NCBI GenBank assembly: GCA_028713675.1
Contig: JAQTNV010000033.1
Span: 1 to 40,316, forward strand
DNA: 40,316 nt
Source: a bacterium
Lineage (GTDB): Bacteria > Desulfobacterota > JAPLJL01
Reading direction: 5' to 3'
Shown: one piece after another, positions 15,872 through 23,616 of the stretch
How positions within the stretch are numbered: the stretch's first letter is position 1
Layout of the letters: each line of letters begins with the position of its first letter
Translations under genes and position numbers: made by a program
Notes under the pieces: model-generated
The model's database searches: none
What the model was told of the DNA's origin: nothing
Seen by the model: the letters and a program-made list of their open reading frames with translations, nothing else

Positions 15872-16600
15872 ATGAGGGAAAAGATTAATGGGAAGGGAAG
15901 TTCGTGGATTTTGGGCCTGATGGGAATGTTGATTTTTATTGTTTGCGTTTTACCCCTGGCCTGCGGCGGGGGGGATGACGATCCTGGGTTGGCTCCCGCA
16001 AATTCGCTTTGTGCTCATAATGCTTATGAGGAGTTTAGTACATTCTATATCTACAGATACGAAGCGTCCATGCCGGATGCCGATGATGAATCTATGGGGA
16101 CTAATGATTCAGAGGCCTGTTCCAAGAGTGGTGTCATGCCTTGGTATGGTGTTTCCGATCCCAGCCTGGCAAAGTATGCCTGCATGTCCGCAGGAGGGAG
16201 ACTTTGCAGTAAGGATGAATGGTGGGAAGCCTGCCACGGGCAGATGGGGGCAACGGCCACAGTGTATCCTTGGGGAGATGTTTACGTAAATGATATATGC
16301 AACGTGTATTTTAATCCTGATAATTTGGGCCACATGATCCGTCCTACTCACTCCTTTGACAGTTGTCGCTCTCCTGATGGTGTTTTTGATGTGGTCGGAA
16401 ACTTGGCGGAATGGATAGAGGATACAACCGATCCGATACATCCGGTCTATATGGCAGTGGGCGGGTCCGTTGCGGAAGCTGATTCTGGCGATCTTAGATG
16501 TGATTCTTATCGGACTGAGGATGATCTGAATGCCCTAAATGCCGCCGATCCGACAGGATGGAATGTGGTCGGTTTCCGGTGCTGCTTCGACAAACGCTAA
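15872..16600 (+). CDS. Lipoprotein with SUMF1/formylglycine-generating-enzyme-like domain (paralogue C)
   Basis: A 242-residue lipoprotein from the ATG at 15872, preceded by AAAGGAGAGATT. The signal differs from the sister genes (MREKINGKGSSW) but ends in the same LPLAC (Cys 31) and GGGDDD. The mature domain follows the SUMF1 order: FYIYRYEASMPDA, ACSKSGVMPWYG, GGRLCSKDEWWEAC, VYPWGD, DVVGNLAEWIED, VGGSV, GFRCCFDKR. It is most like paralogue A, with nearly identical DNA in parts of the domain and strong divergence between those parts. It ends the + strand series and has its own terminator. Confidence 0.88.
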   Translation: MREKINGKGSSWILGLMGMLIFIVCVLPLACGGGDDDPGLAPANSLCAHNAYEEFSTFYIYRYEASMPDADDESMGTNDSEACSKSGVMPWYGVSDPSLAKYACMSAGGRLCSKDEWWEACHGQMGATATVYPWGDVYVNDICNVYFNPDNLGHMIRPTHSFDSCRSPDGVFDVVGNLAEWIEDTTDPIHPVYMAVGGSVAEADSGDLRCDSYRTEDDLNALNAADPTGWNVVGFRCCFDKR

Positions 16601-16627
16601 GAAATTGACTATTTGTTGAAGTGCTGA

Positions 16628-16667
16628 CTGCCGGCCTTTGCCTATGGTGAAGGCCGGCAGTTGTTTT
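16628..16667 (+). terminator. Rho-independent terminator after lipoprotein C
   Basis: A perfect 11-bp stem CTGCCGGCCTT/AAGGCCGGCAG with an 11-base loop is followed by TTGTTTT. Confidence 0.9.
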
Positions 16668-16841
16668 ATTAACCGGAAGAGGATTTGCAACCACGAAATT
16701 CGGGGCCGGGTTTCTCGCCCGGAAAGAATATATTATTTGATTTTCGGATTTTCTTCACGACCTGACTTTACTGTTGGTGAAGGCGGGCAACGCCATTCCC
16801 GGCGGAATAGGGATATTTTTATAAAGGAGGGACGCGCAGGC

Positions 16842-19301
16842 TTAATCGTATTCCAAAAGGATGGGGCTGACGGGGAGGATTACAGCTTCCGTGACGGCGC
16901 CCGCTGAGTTCGCCGTCAAAGATACATCGATATTTTTACCGTCCAGGGAAGGGGTTATCTGCTTCTGATAACCGTGAACGTTGCCCCGGAAGTCAAAAAC
17001 CGGTGTTTGCTTAAAATGGAACTTGGTTCCGGCCAGGTTCAGGTTGGCGGTGGCCCCGCCGCCGTTGGCAGCGTACACGGTTAAGACCCCATAACCTTTG
17101 AGAAGATTGGACACTGGATCGCTCGCCGGGGAGAGTTCGCAGAATTCTCCCTGGGTTACGGACACCTGGAGATAAAAATTGCCGGTGGCCGGATCCTTCC
17201 AGCTGGCATCATCAACCTGGAGGCGGTTGAAGGTTTTCCCGTAAAAGACGCCCGGCCTGTTGGAAACGGAGATATAGTTGTGATGCGGCGTATTCGGGCC
17301 ATCGCAGGATTCCGAGAGGACCAGATATGTTTTGGGTTGGCCTGTGCCTTGGTTTCCGCAATACGCATCATAGGGTTTTTCCATCATGCCGCCGAGAAAC
17401 GGATTATATGGGCCATCCTCGATCATGTTGAACTGGTACGCGATTTCCCGGCAATTGCTGGGAATGATGAATTTTTTGGTGGGAAGGGCCACCTTGATGT
17501 CCCACCAGGTACGAAGAACCGGATTATCGGAAAAATAAATGCTGCTGGAGTTTCTGGTGCAGGCGTAGATGTCCGTATTGCAGTTCTGCCATTCTTGATT
17601 GGCGGTGTTACGTTTTGATACGAGAGTGCTTTGCAATGACTTCAATTTTTCGATCGTCCAGTCGTTGGGTTTGGAAAGTGAATCAACCGAACCGCCGATA
17701 TTGTACTCACTCGAATGAATGATCATGTCATCGAGAGTGTCAATAAGGTCCCCGGCCTGGACATAAAAGGCCTCCCAGGAACGCATATTGGGCAGGAAGA
17801 AGGTGGTAAGCCTGCTGCCCGCCTGCACGGTGGCATTGGTGGCGGCGGTGGCGTAGGGCGCAAAAGTAGCCAGATAGCCGCAGGACTGCCAGGCGTTATC
17901 CCCCTGGCAGTCCATTCCATTGATTTTGCTGATAAAAGTATTGTAATAATTGACCACTTCCGTCACGGTATTCAGGTAATTCGTTTCCTTATAAAAGAAG
18001 TTGCTGACCACCCGGGCTTGGGGCTTATATTTGGCAAAAATATGGGCGGCGGCTTTTGTCCAGGTATGGTCGTACACATTCATTCCCAGGACCTCGGCGG
18101 AAAGGTTATAAGTCTCCTTTTGAATGTCGACGTTTTTGTTGAGCGTGATGTCGATCAACCCGTAGAAATAGCCGCCGGTGGAAACAGTCTGCAGGAAACG
18201 GTCCCCGCAGGCAGACCGGAAAGTATCGTAGTCGGTACCAAAGAGCTTTTCCCATTCTGGATTCATATTGGCCGAAATTGGATAGCCGCACAGCGTTTCC
18301 TCGCGCTTGATGGATACGTAGAGATGGTTGTCTTTAAATTCAGTTTCTTTAAAAAACCTATAAGCACCCGAGGCGGAAACGATGTCGAATCCCGCCACCG
18401 AGACGCCCGCCGAGACCCTGGCCCCGATTTCCAGTTGCTCGCCGACTTCATTGATGTGGTTGACCAGTTTGAATTCGTATTGGCTGGCATACTCGCAGAA
18501 ACCGGGTACATGAACGTAACTCGGGCCGAGGCAGCTGCCGCTCTTGAGCTGGTAGTTGGCTTCGTCCAGCCCGTTCCCGTAATCCATGTTAATAAAATCT
18601 CCGGGCTTGTAGGGGAGACCGCTGTAGTCGTCCTGGAAGGCTTCCCCATCTCCAGAGTTGGATGGGGGGGTTTCCCGGGTATGGGCATACCAGTTGAGCA
18701 GATCGAGAAGCTGGGCCGCACGGTTGAAGGTTTTCCCCGCGGCCGCCAAGGCGCGGGCGCGGGTTTCCGCGACGGGGTCACCGCCGGCAATAAATTCCTT
18801 TTGATAAAATTCTAGGGCGACCTGCTCGATGGGCCGGCTGGAATCAGCTGCTTCGGCCGAGCCGGCCGGGAGCGCGAAGGCGTTTTTAATCATTTCCCGG
18901 GCTTCCTCCGGGCCGGCCGCACTTCCGTTCTCTTCCCGTTCCCAGGCCAGCGTGCTCCAGACGTTCAAGTCGCCTTTTCCGGAACCGCGACGGACCAGGG
19001 GGATGCCGGTTTCAGAGGCGCGGCCGTCGAGCAGAGATACGGATCCGGGCTGAGCCTCCGCGACCAGCAGGGTATCCCGGGTCCCCGAACCCGACAGGTG
19101 AAAGTTGCCCTGGCTATCAGTCAGGGTGGACGGCTCCCCGGGTTCGCAGACGAGGTTTTTGTTCTCGTCAATGCAGACCGGAACGCCGGCATACGGGATC
19201 CGGCCGGAAAGGCTTTCCCCGCCACAGGCTGACAGGTTCAGAACCAGGAGCAAGACACCGAGCAGCCCTCCAATTCCAGCCGCCGTCCGGTTCCTTTTCA
19301 C
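16842..19301 (-). CDS. Large lipoprotein with MACPF-like signature
   Basis: About 819 residues from the GTG at 19301 (another GTG at 19331 is possible). The signal peptide ends in LNLSAC, Cys 26. Next comes a short module VCIDENKNLVCEPGEP...TDSQGNF, of the type found in surface lipoproteins, then a helical region, then a domain with ACGDRF-x6-GG (residues 366-377), which keeps the spacing of the MACPF signature (Y/W-G-T/S-H-F/Y-x6-GG) with Thr-His replaced by Asp-Arg. The C-terminal third is beta-rich with several Cys and unknown. It is a paralogue of the protein encoded at 19446-22280, with matching Cys and GDRF blocks, but lacks the lectin domain. MACPF assignment is inference from the motif and order only. 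It probably belongs to the same transcript. Confidence 0.85.
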   Translation of the reverse strand: MKRNRTAAGIGGLLGVLLLVLNLSACGGESLSGRIPYAGVPVCIDENKNLVCEPGEPSTLTDSQGNFHLSGSGTRDTLLVAEAQPGSVSLLDGRASETGIPLVRRGSGKGDLNVWSTLAWEREENGSAAGPEEAREMIKNAFALPAGSAEAADSSRPIEQVALEFYQKEFIAGGDPVAETRARALAAAGKTFNRAAQLLDLLNWYAHTRETPPSNSGDGEAFQDDYSGLPYKPGDFINMDYGNGLDEANYQLKSGSCLGPSYVHVPGFCEYASQYEFKLVNHINEVGEQLEIGARVSAGVSVAGFDIVSASGAYRFFKETEFKDNHLYVSIKREETLCGYPISANMNPEWEKLFGTDYDTFRSACGDRFLQTVSTGGYFYGLIDITLNKNVDIQKETYNLSAEVLGMNVYDHTWTKAAAHIFAKYKPQARVVSNFFYKETNYLNTVTEVVNYYNTFISKINGMDCQGDNAWQSCGYLATFAPYATAATNATVQAGSRLTTFFLPNMRSWEAFYVQAGDLIDTLDDMIIHSSEYNIGGSVDSLSKPNDWTIEKLKSLQSTLVSKRNTANQEWQNCNTDIYACTRNSSSIYFSDNPVLRTWWDIKVALPTKKFIIPSNCREIAYQFNMIEDGPYNPFLGGMMEKPYDAYCGNQGTGQPKTYLVLSESCDGPNTPHHNYISVSNRPGVFYGKTFNRLQVDDASWKDPATGNFYLQVSVTQGEFCELSPASDPVSNLLKGYGVLTVYAANGGGATANLNLAGTKFHFKQTPVFDFRGNVHGYQKQITPSLDGKNIDVSLTANSAGAVTEAVILPVSPILLEYD

Positions 19302-19378
19302 GGAAATGCCGGTTGTTTTCTCAGTTTTCACGGAAAGTATTTGCTCGAACCCCGGCCGGGCCGGGGGCCTCGAATTTT

Positions 19379-19410
19379 GGGGCCCGGCCACCTGTGGGCG
19401 GCCGGGCCCC
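19379..19410. other. GC-rich perfect hairpin between two large lipoprotein genes
   Basis: An 11-bp stem GGGGCCCGGCC/GGCCGGGCCCC with a ten-base loop lies between the stop of the upstream gene and the start of the next. It has no T run in either direction. It may stabilise or separate two parts of one transcript. Confidence 0.6.
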
Positions 19411-19445
19411 GATAACAATTCAGACCATCTAGTCCGGCCTCCGGA

Positions 19446-22280
19446 CTATTCCCAGTAGAACCGGACCGGGATTGTGGGCCTGATCTCTTCGCAGATCCCA
19501 ACCGCGGATCCCGATACGGAGGCCTGGAGTTTTTTGGTTCCGGTAGGTGTTACATTGCTGACAATTGAACCAAGGCCGGGAATAAACCTTTTCATATAGA
19601 AAGGATGTTTCACCATGCAACTCTGGTCGTCAAGCAAGCCGTCAGCCCAGAACACGGAGCATTTCTGGTCGCCGCCGCAATTGTTCGGTTCTCCGCTGTG
19701 GAAATAGGTTTTCCATTCGGGTTCGGTCAGGTAGTTTCCCGAATAGTACCACTGCATCTGCTGCCAGAGAGGCGAATTGTTGTTTTTGCGCCTGAGCGCC
19801 ACCCAGCTGTTAGTGTTAGGATGGTTGAGAAGCACATCCTGCCGGAGATTTGCAAATTCGATTGCGTCATCGAACTCCACCAGGCGGTAACCCAGGTTCG
19901 TGGCATACGTCACGGCGGCGGGGAAGGTCATCTCCTCGCTCACCCAGATATATTGGGTGGAGATAGAGCGTGAGGCCTTGAAAGATGAAGCCAAACTTGT
20001 ATCCAAAACGAAAGGAATGTCCGGCCCGGTCAAATCGATAATACTCCAGGCATTACTCCTATTGCAATCCTTGGCCGTGCCCAAGTTGACCGGCATAGTG
20101 GGCCCGGGGGGATCGGTAGTGTCCTGGTAAAATTGCTGGTTATTAATGACTTCAACATTGTTGTAATTGGTTTTGATCTTAAACATATCATACGCGGTGG
20201 CGACCATTCCGCCGCCGGCAGCGATATCTACCGCCGAGTTGGATCCTGGTGAGGTGATTGAGCTTGTGGTCTGGAGGGTGAGGTAGGTTTCCGGCTCGGA
20301 GCTGTCCATGTTCGCGCAGGCGACCGTATAAGGCTTGGCAGGATCGTGACCCAGGAAAACGGTTACATCGGTCGAATCCTGGTCATATATTCTCTGGATT
20401 TCCAGACAGTTCTGGGGGTAATAAACATCCGGCAGCGGAACAAGCTTGTATCTATCTATATATTTAGACATGGCATCCGCCGCAAAACCCGCCTTTGGGC
20501 TTACACTGCAGACAGCGTAACTGTCGTTGGTAAGGCAGTCAGCATAGGCATCATGGATGTCTTGCGCAGCTCGGGAGACATCGTTTAGCAGGGTCATCAT
20601 GTCCGCAACCGTCTTGCTTTTCGCCGCCAGATTATTTTTATATAACTTGGAATGGGTGGTGAGGTACGAGAGTTCGCTTTCCAACTGCTTATAATATCCA
20701 TAGTACATCATCAAACTATTTATATAATTCATATATTTGACTTGGCTCACATTGCGCATGGTTGCCCGGGAGACCGTGGCATAGTCTGCGAAGGTCGCCG
20801 CAAGGGCGCATTCCCTCCAAGCCGTTTTGGAGTTATTACAAGGGTTGTTCGGGTCGGCGATTGCTTTCATGAACCCGGTGGCGGCTTTGAAAAATTGGTC
20901 GACGTTTTGAATCAATCCGGTATCGGCGCCGAGGTAGGTCGGGCTTACTCCCCGCGATCCGAACAGGATTGTAACTTTTTGATCTTTCACCGCAGCGGTC
21001 ACGGCCATATGCATATCGCCTTCGATGCCGATCGAAAACCCATCGCCTGCGAATTTGCCTTCCAGCTTGGCCGTCAGATCCCTTTTCTTTGAAGCGTCGC
21101 TGGTATCCATTCTCAGCAAACCGTAGAAGGTGCCTCCGGTGACGATGCTGCTGAGAAAGCGGTCGCCGCAGGCTACGCGGAACTGTTCATAATTGTCGGT
21201 GTAAGAGGCTTTGAGCGAGTCGCCACTCATGTATTTCGTATCCATGCTGATGGTTTCAAGCGCGTAACCGCACAGGCGGAAGTCAGCCGTGATCAGGGCG
21301 AAGACGGAGGAGGTGTTCTGCTTCATTTCGTTGATAAACCTTCCTTCAAGCGAGGCGTTAAAGTTTGCCGAAGAGACGTCAACCGAGAGGCGGCCTCCGA
21401 CGTTGAGAATGTCGGCCAATTCATCTACCGTTTTAACCAGGCGGAAATTATAGCCTCCGGTGTTCTCGCAAAACGTTTTTACCGGGACAAGGCTCTCCTG
21501 GGTTACGGACAGGCAATAGCCATGCGGCACGACCTGGCGGCTGACCTCATTCAGCCCGACGCCCCAGCTCATCGTGCTGGCGTCAATCGGGATGTTTTTA
21601 AACAGGGCGTCGCTATCCACGACTGGGGCGTTGAAGGTTGCGTTGGCGGGCGGCCGGTCTTTCGCTTCCAGGGTGTTCACATAGTCAATGACCGCGGCGG
21701 ATTGGGTGATCAAAAGATCCACCACCTGGCTTATGACCCCGGACGTACCGAGGGAGGCATCGTCGGAAGCGGTGGCGTAGAAAAGGGCGTAGAGTTTGTT
21801 CAGCCTCCCGCCGAAACTGGCGATTTGCCCGTCCGGGGAGTAGCCGCCGAGCAGGGAAGCTTTCTCGGTGATGCCTAAGCTGGCTTTCAGGGCTTTCTCA
21901 TTTACTGCGGTCTGCACAGACAAAATCGTGGTGAAAGCGGAGACTTCCCAGGGTGAGCCGATTACGGAAGCCAGGGTATAGTATGACTGAAGTGCCGCGC
22001 CGGTGGCGGAGTCGACGGTATCGTCATCAACGGTCCAGAGAACCCGGTGCTTTTTCAGGTCGGATTTATCAGCGACCATGGAATAGGCGCCGGTCTCATC
22101 TGTCTGGGTTGCCGGCTCGCCGGTATCGCAGACATAGTTGTCGTTCAGGTCCAGACAGACCGTGGCGCTGGCGATCCCCGCCGGCCCCTGACCGGTTTTA
22201 TTGGATGAACCGCCGCAGCCGGACGCGAAAAACGCCGCTCCGGCCAAGAGAAAGATACCCACTAGAACCTTGATTCGCAT
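19446..22280 (-). CDS. Large lipoprotein with MACPF-like signature and C-terminal C-type lectin domain
   Basis: A 944-residue lipoprotein from the ATG at 22280, chosen by the AAAGGAG in front of it; lipobox FASGC with Cys 22. The module VCLDLNDNYVCDTGEP...TDETGAYS follows the lipid anchor. The MACPF-like motif ACGDRF-x6-GG lies at about 371-383 with FYGLLRM after it, as in the paralogue at 16842. Near 775-900 a C-type lectin domain is visible: SWVALRRK, LWQQMQWYYSG, SGEPNNC with the EPN calcium/sugar motif, VFWADGLLDDQSC. Anchor, pore-former-like domain and lectin together suggest a surface protein that binds glycans on another cell. It is expressed from leader copy 3. Confidence 0.9.
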   Translation of the reverse strand: MRIKVLVGIFLLAGAAFFASGCGGSSNKTGQGPAGIASATVCLDLNDNYVCDTGEPATQTDETGAYSMVADKSDLKKHRVLWTVDDDTVDSATGAALQSYYTLASVIGSPWEVSAFTTILSVQTAVNEKALKASLGITEKASLLGGYSPDGQIASFGGRLNKLYALFYATASDDASLGTSGVISQVVDLLITQSAAVIDYVNTLEAKDRPPANATFNAPVVDSDALFKNIPIDASTMSWGVGLNEVSRQVVPHGYCLSVTQESLVPVKTFCENTGGYNFRLVKTVDELADILNVGGRLSVDVSSANFNASLEGRFINEMKQNTSSVFALITADFRLCGYALETISMDTKYMSGDSLKASYTDNYEQFRVACGDRFLSSIVTGGTFYGLLRMDTSDASKKRDLTAKLEGKFAGDGFSIGIEGDMHMAVTAAVKDQKVTILFGSRGVSPTYLGADTGLIQNVDQFFKAATGFMKAIADPNNPCNNSKTAWRECALAATFADYATVSRATMRNVSQVKYMNYINSLMMYYGYYKQLESELSYLTTHSKLYKNNLAAKSKTVADMMTLLNDVSRAAQDIHDAYADCLTNDSYAVCSVSPKAGFAADAMSKYIDRYKLVPLPDVYYPQNCLEIQRIYDQDSTDVTVFLGHDPAKPYTVACANMDSSEPETYLTLQTTSSITSPGSNSAVDIAAGGGMVATAYDMFKIKTNYNNVEVINNQQFYQDTTDPPGPTMPVNLGTAKDCNRSNAWSIIDLTGPDIPFVLDTSLASSFKASRSISTQYIWVSEEMTFPAAVTYATNLGYRLVEFDDAIEFANLRQDVLLNHPNTNSWVALRRKNNNSPLWQQMQWYYSGNYLTEPEWKTYFHSGEPNNCGGDQKCSVFWADGLLDDQSCMVKHPFYMKRFIPGLGSIVSNVTPTGTKKLQASVSGSAVGICEEIRPTIPVRFYWE

Positions 22281-22448
22281 AGTCGATATCTCCTTTCGTT
22301 TTCTGTCCAAGTATTGGAAAAAAGCCGCCTTCCAAACAAATTATTGCGGAGCGGCGGCCCGACCCTCCGTGGATTTTCCCTCCGGGGATATCTTTCCCTG
22401 GACCAGAAGAATTTGTTATTAAAGTATACTTTCTATTCTAAATGTCAA
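22281..22448 (-). promoter_or_regulatory. Conserved lipoprotein promoter and structured leader, copy 3 (with attenuator)
   Basis: Reading the reverse strand, TTGACATTT (22448) and GTATACTTT form the promoter. P1 lies at 22401-22381 and P2 pairs CGGAG (22369-22365) with CTCCG (22351-22347). A full intrinsic terminator, GGCCGCC (22359-22353) with GGCGGC (22329-22324) followed by six T (22323-22318), lies before the start codon. P2 and the terminator overlap. Relative to copy 2 an A-U pair in P2 is replaced by G-C, a compensatory change. The leader ends in GAAAACGAAAGGAG. Confidence 0.75.
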
Positions 22449-22532
22449 TTATTTCTGGGTGATTTTTCTTCACTAGCGCCTGCCAATGCAAATCCGACAG
22501 GCGACTGTACCCGGAACCGCTGAGAATTTTTC

Positions 22533-22562
22533 TTGAAATGGATCTAATAAAAAATATATAAT
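22533..22562 (+). promoter_or_regulatory. Sigma70 promoter of the BMP/legumain operon, implying a leaderless mRNA
   Basis: TTGAAA (22533-22538) and TATAAT (22557-22562) are 18 bases apart. The ATG at 22570 follows the -10 box by seven bases with no Shine-Dalgarno sequence. Confidence 0.6.
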
Positions 22563-22569
22563 TCCGGAA

Positions 22570-23616
22570 ATGCAAAACCCGGATCATCATCGCCTCAGGC
22601 GGATAGGCTCCGGCAGCGTGGCGCTTTTTTTCGTTTTGTCCGCCCTGGCCATTAACTGCGGAAATGGTTCTTCCTCCGGCCCGGGGAATGATTCCTCCAG
22701 CCTGCTTTCCGTCAAGATGATGTATTCCTATTCCGGGAAGGGCGACCGGTCTTACAACGACCAGGCTTACCTGGGGCTGTTCAGCGCGATGCAGGCGGCC
22801 GACTTCGAAAAGATTGAAGTCGCGCCCGAAACCCACGATCAGGCCAAGGAAATCCTTTCGGGATGGCTCTCGTCCGAAGCCAAGGGCCTGGATCTGATTA
22901 TCGTCGCCGGCTCTTCCTATGCCGATATTATGGACGAGCGGGGCTGGGACCTGAACGGCCACCGGATGCTTTTTCTCGACGCCGAGGCTCCCGCACGGGA
23001 GGGGCTCATCAGCGTCGTCTACCGCACCTTCGCCCCTTCCTACCTCGCGGGACTCTGCGCCACCCGAGTTTCGGCCGCCCGGAAATGTTCCGCCATCGGC
23101 GGAATGAAATCCGCCCTGGTTGACGAGTTCATCGACGGGTTCCACCAGGGGGTCGAGTCCCGCGGTGGCGGTTTCCTCGGTCCTTTCTATCTCGCGAGTG
23201 ACGAATCCGGGTTCTCCCTGACCAATGCGGCGCAGGATCTGGCTCTCGACCTGCACTGGGATAATGGGGTGGACGTGATCTTTCCGGTGGCCGGGAGATC
23301 AGGCCTCGGCGTGCTGGAGGCTTCCCAGGAATTCGATTCCCCGTTTTATGTCATCGGGGTGGATTCCGATCAGAGCAATCTGGGCCCCGGGGTGGTCCTG
23401 GGTTCCGTCGTGAAGCGGCTCGACAGGGTTATCCTGGAAACGATCACCGAGGCGGTGGCCGGGAGGTTCACCGCGGGCCCGCGGCTGCTGGGCCTGGACA
23501 CGCTCGACACGGAATTTGTCCTCAACCCCCGCATCCCCGACTGTCAGGACATCCCCGGCCAATACTCCGTGGAGGCGTTGCAGGCGGAAGCGGCTTATCT
23601 CTCGGGAGGATCCTGA
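22570..23616 (+). CDS. BMP-family (PnrA/Med-like) substrate-binding lipoprotein
   Basis: A 348-residue lipoprotein with an Arg-rich start, a hydrophobic core and lipobox LAINC (Cys 30). The mature protein follows the Bmp/PnrA pattern: YSYSGKGDRSYNDQAYLGL near the N-terminus, LIIVAGSSYADIM, FLDAEA, TFAPSYLAGLCAT, IGGMKSALVDEFIDGFHQGV, VIFPVAGRSGLGVLEA and FYVIGVDSDQS. Family members bind nucleosides or related ligands outside the inner membrane for an ABC importer. No permease or ATPase follows; the next gene begins inside its stop codon (TGATG), so the partner is the binding protein-legumain fusion. It is divergent from the lectin lipoprotein. Confidence 0.9.
   Translation: MQNPDHHRLRRIGSGSVALFFVLSALAINCGNGSSSGPGNDSSSLLSVKMMYSYSGKGDRSYNDQAYLGLFSAMQAADFEKIEVAPETHDQAKEILSGWLSSEAKGLDLIIVAGSSYADIMDERGWDLNGHRMLFLDAEAPAREGLISVVYRTFAPSYLAGLCATRVSAARKCSAIGGMKSALVDEFIDGFHQGVESRGGGFLGPFYLASDESGFSLTNAAQDLALDLHWDNGVDVIFPVAGRSGLGVLEASQEFDSPFYVIGVDSDQSNLGPGVVLGSVVKRLDRVILETITEAVAGRFTAGPRLLGLDTLDTEFVLNPRIPDCQDIPGQYSVEALQAEAAYLSGGS

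Noticed and set aside
13026..16600. Diversity-generating retroelement around the lectin-fold lipoproteins
   Set aside because: No reverse transcriptase, accessory gene or template repeat is present in the window; only the fold and the mosaic pattern are suggestive.
13907..16600. True formylglycine-generating enzymes
   Set aside because: The RGGSW segment and the catalytic Cys pattern are not convincingly present, and no sulfatase gene is near; the domain is taken as SUMF1-like only.
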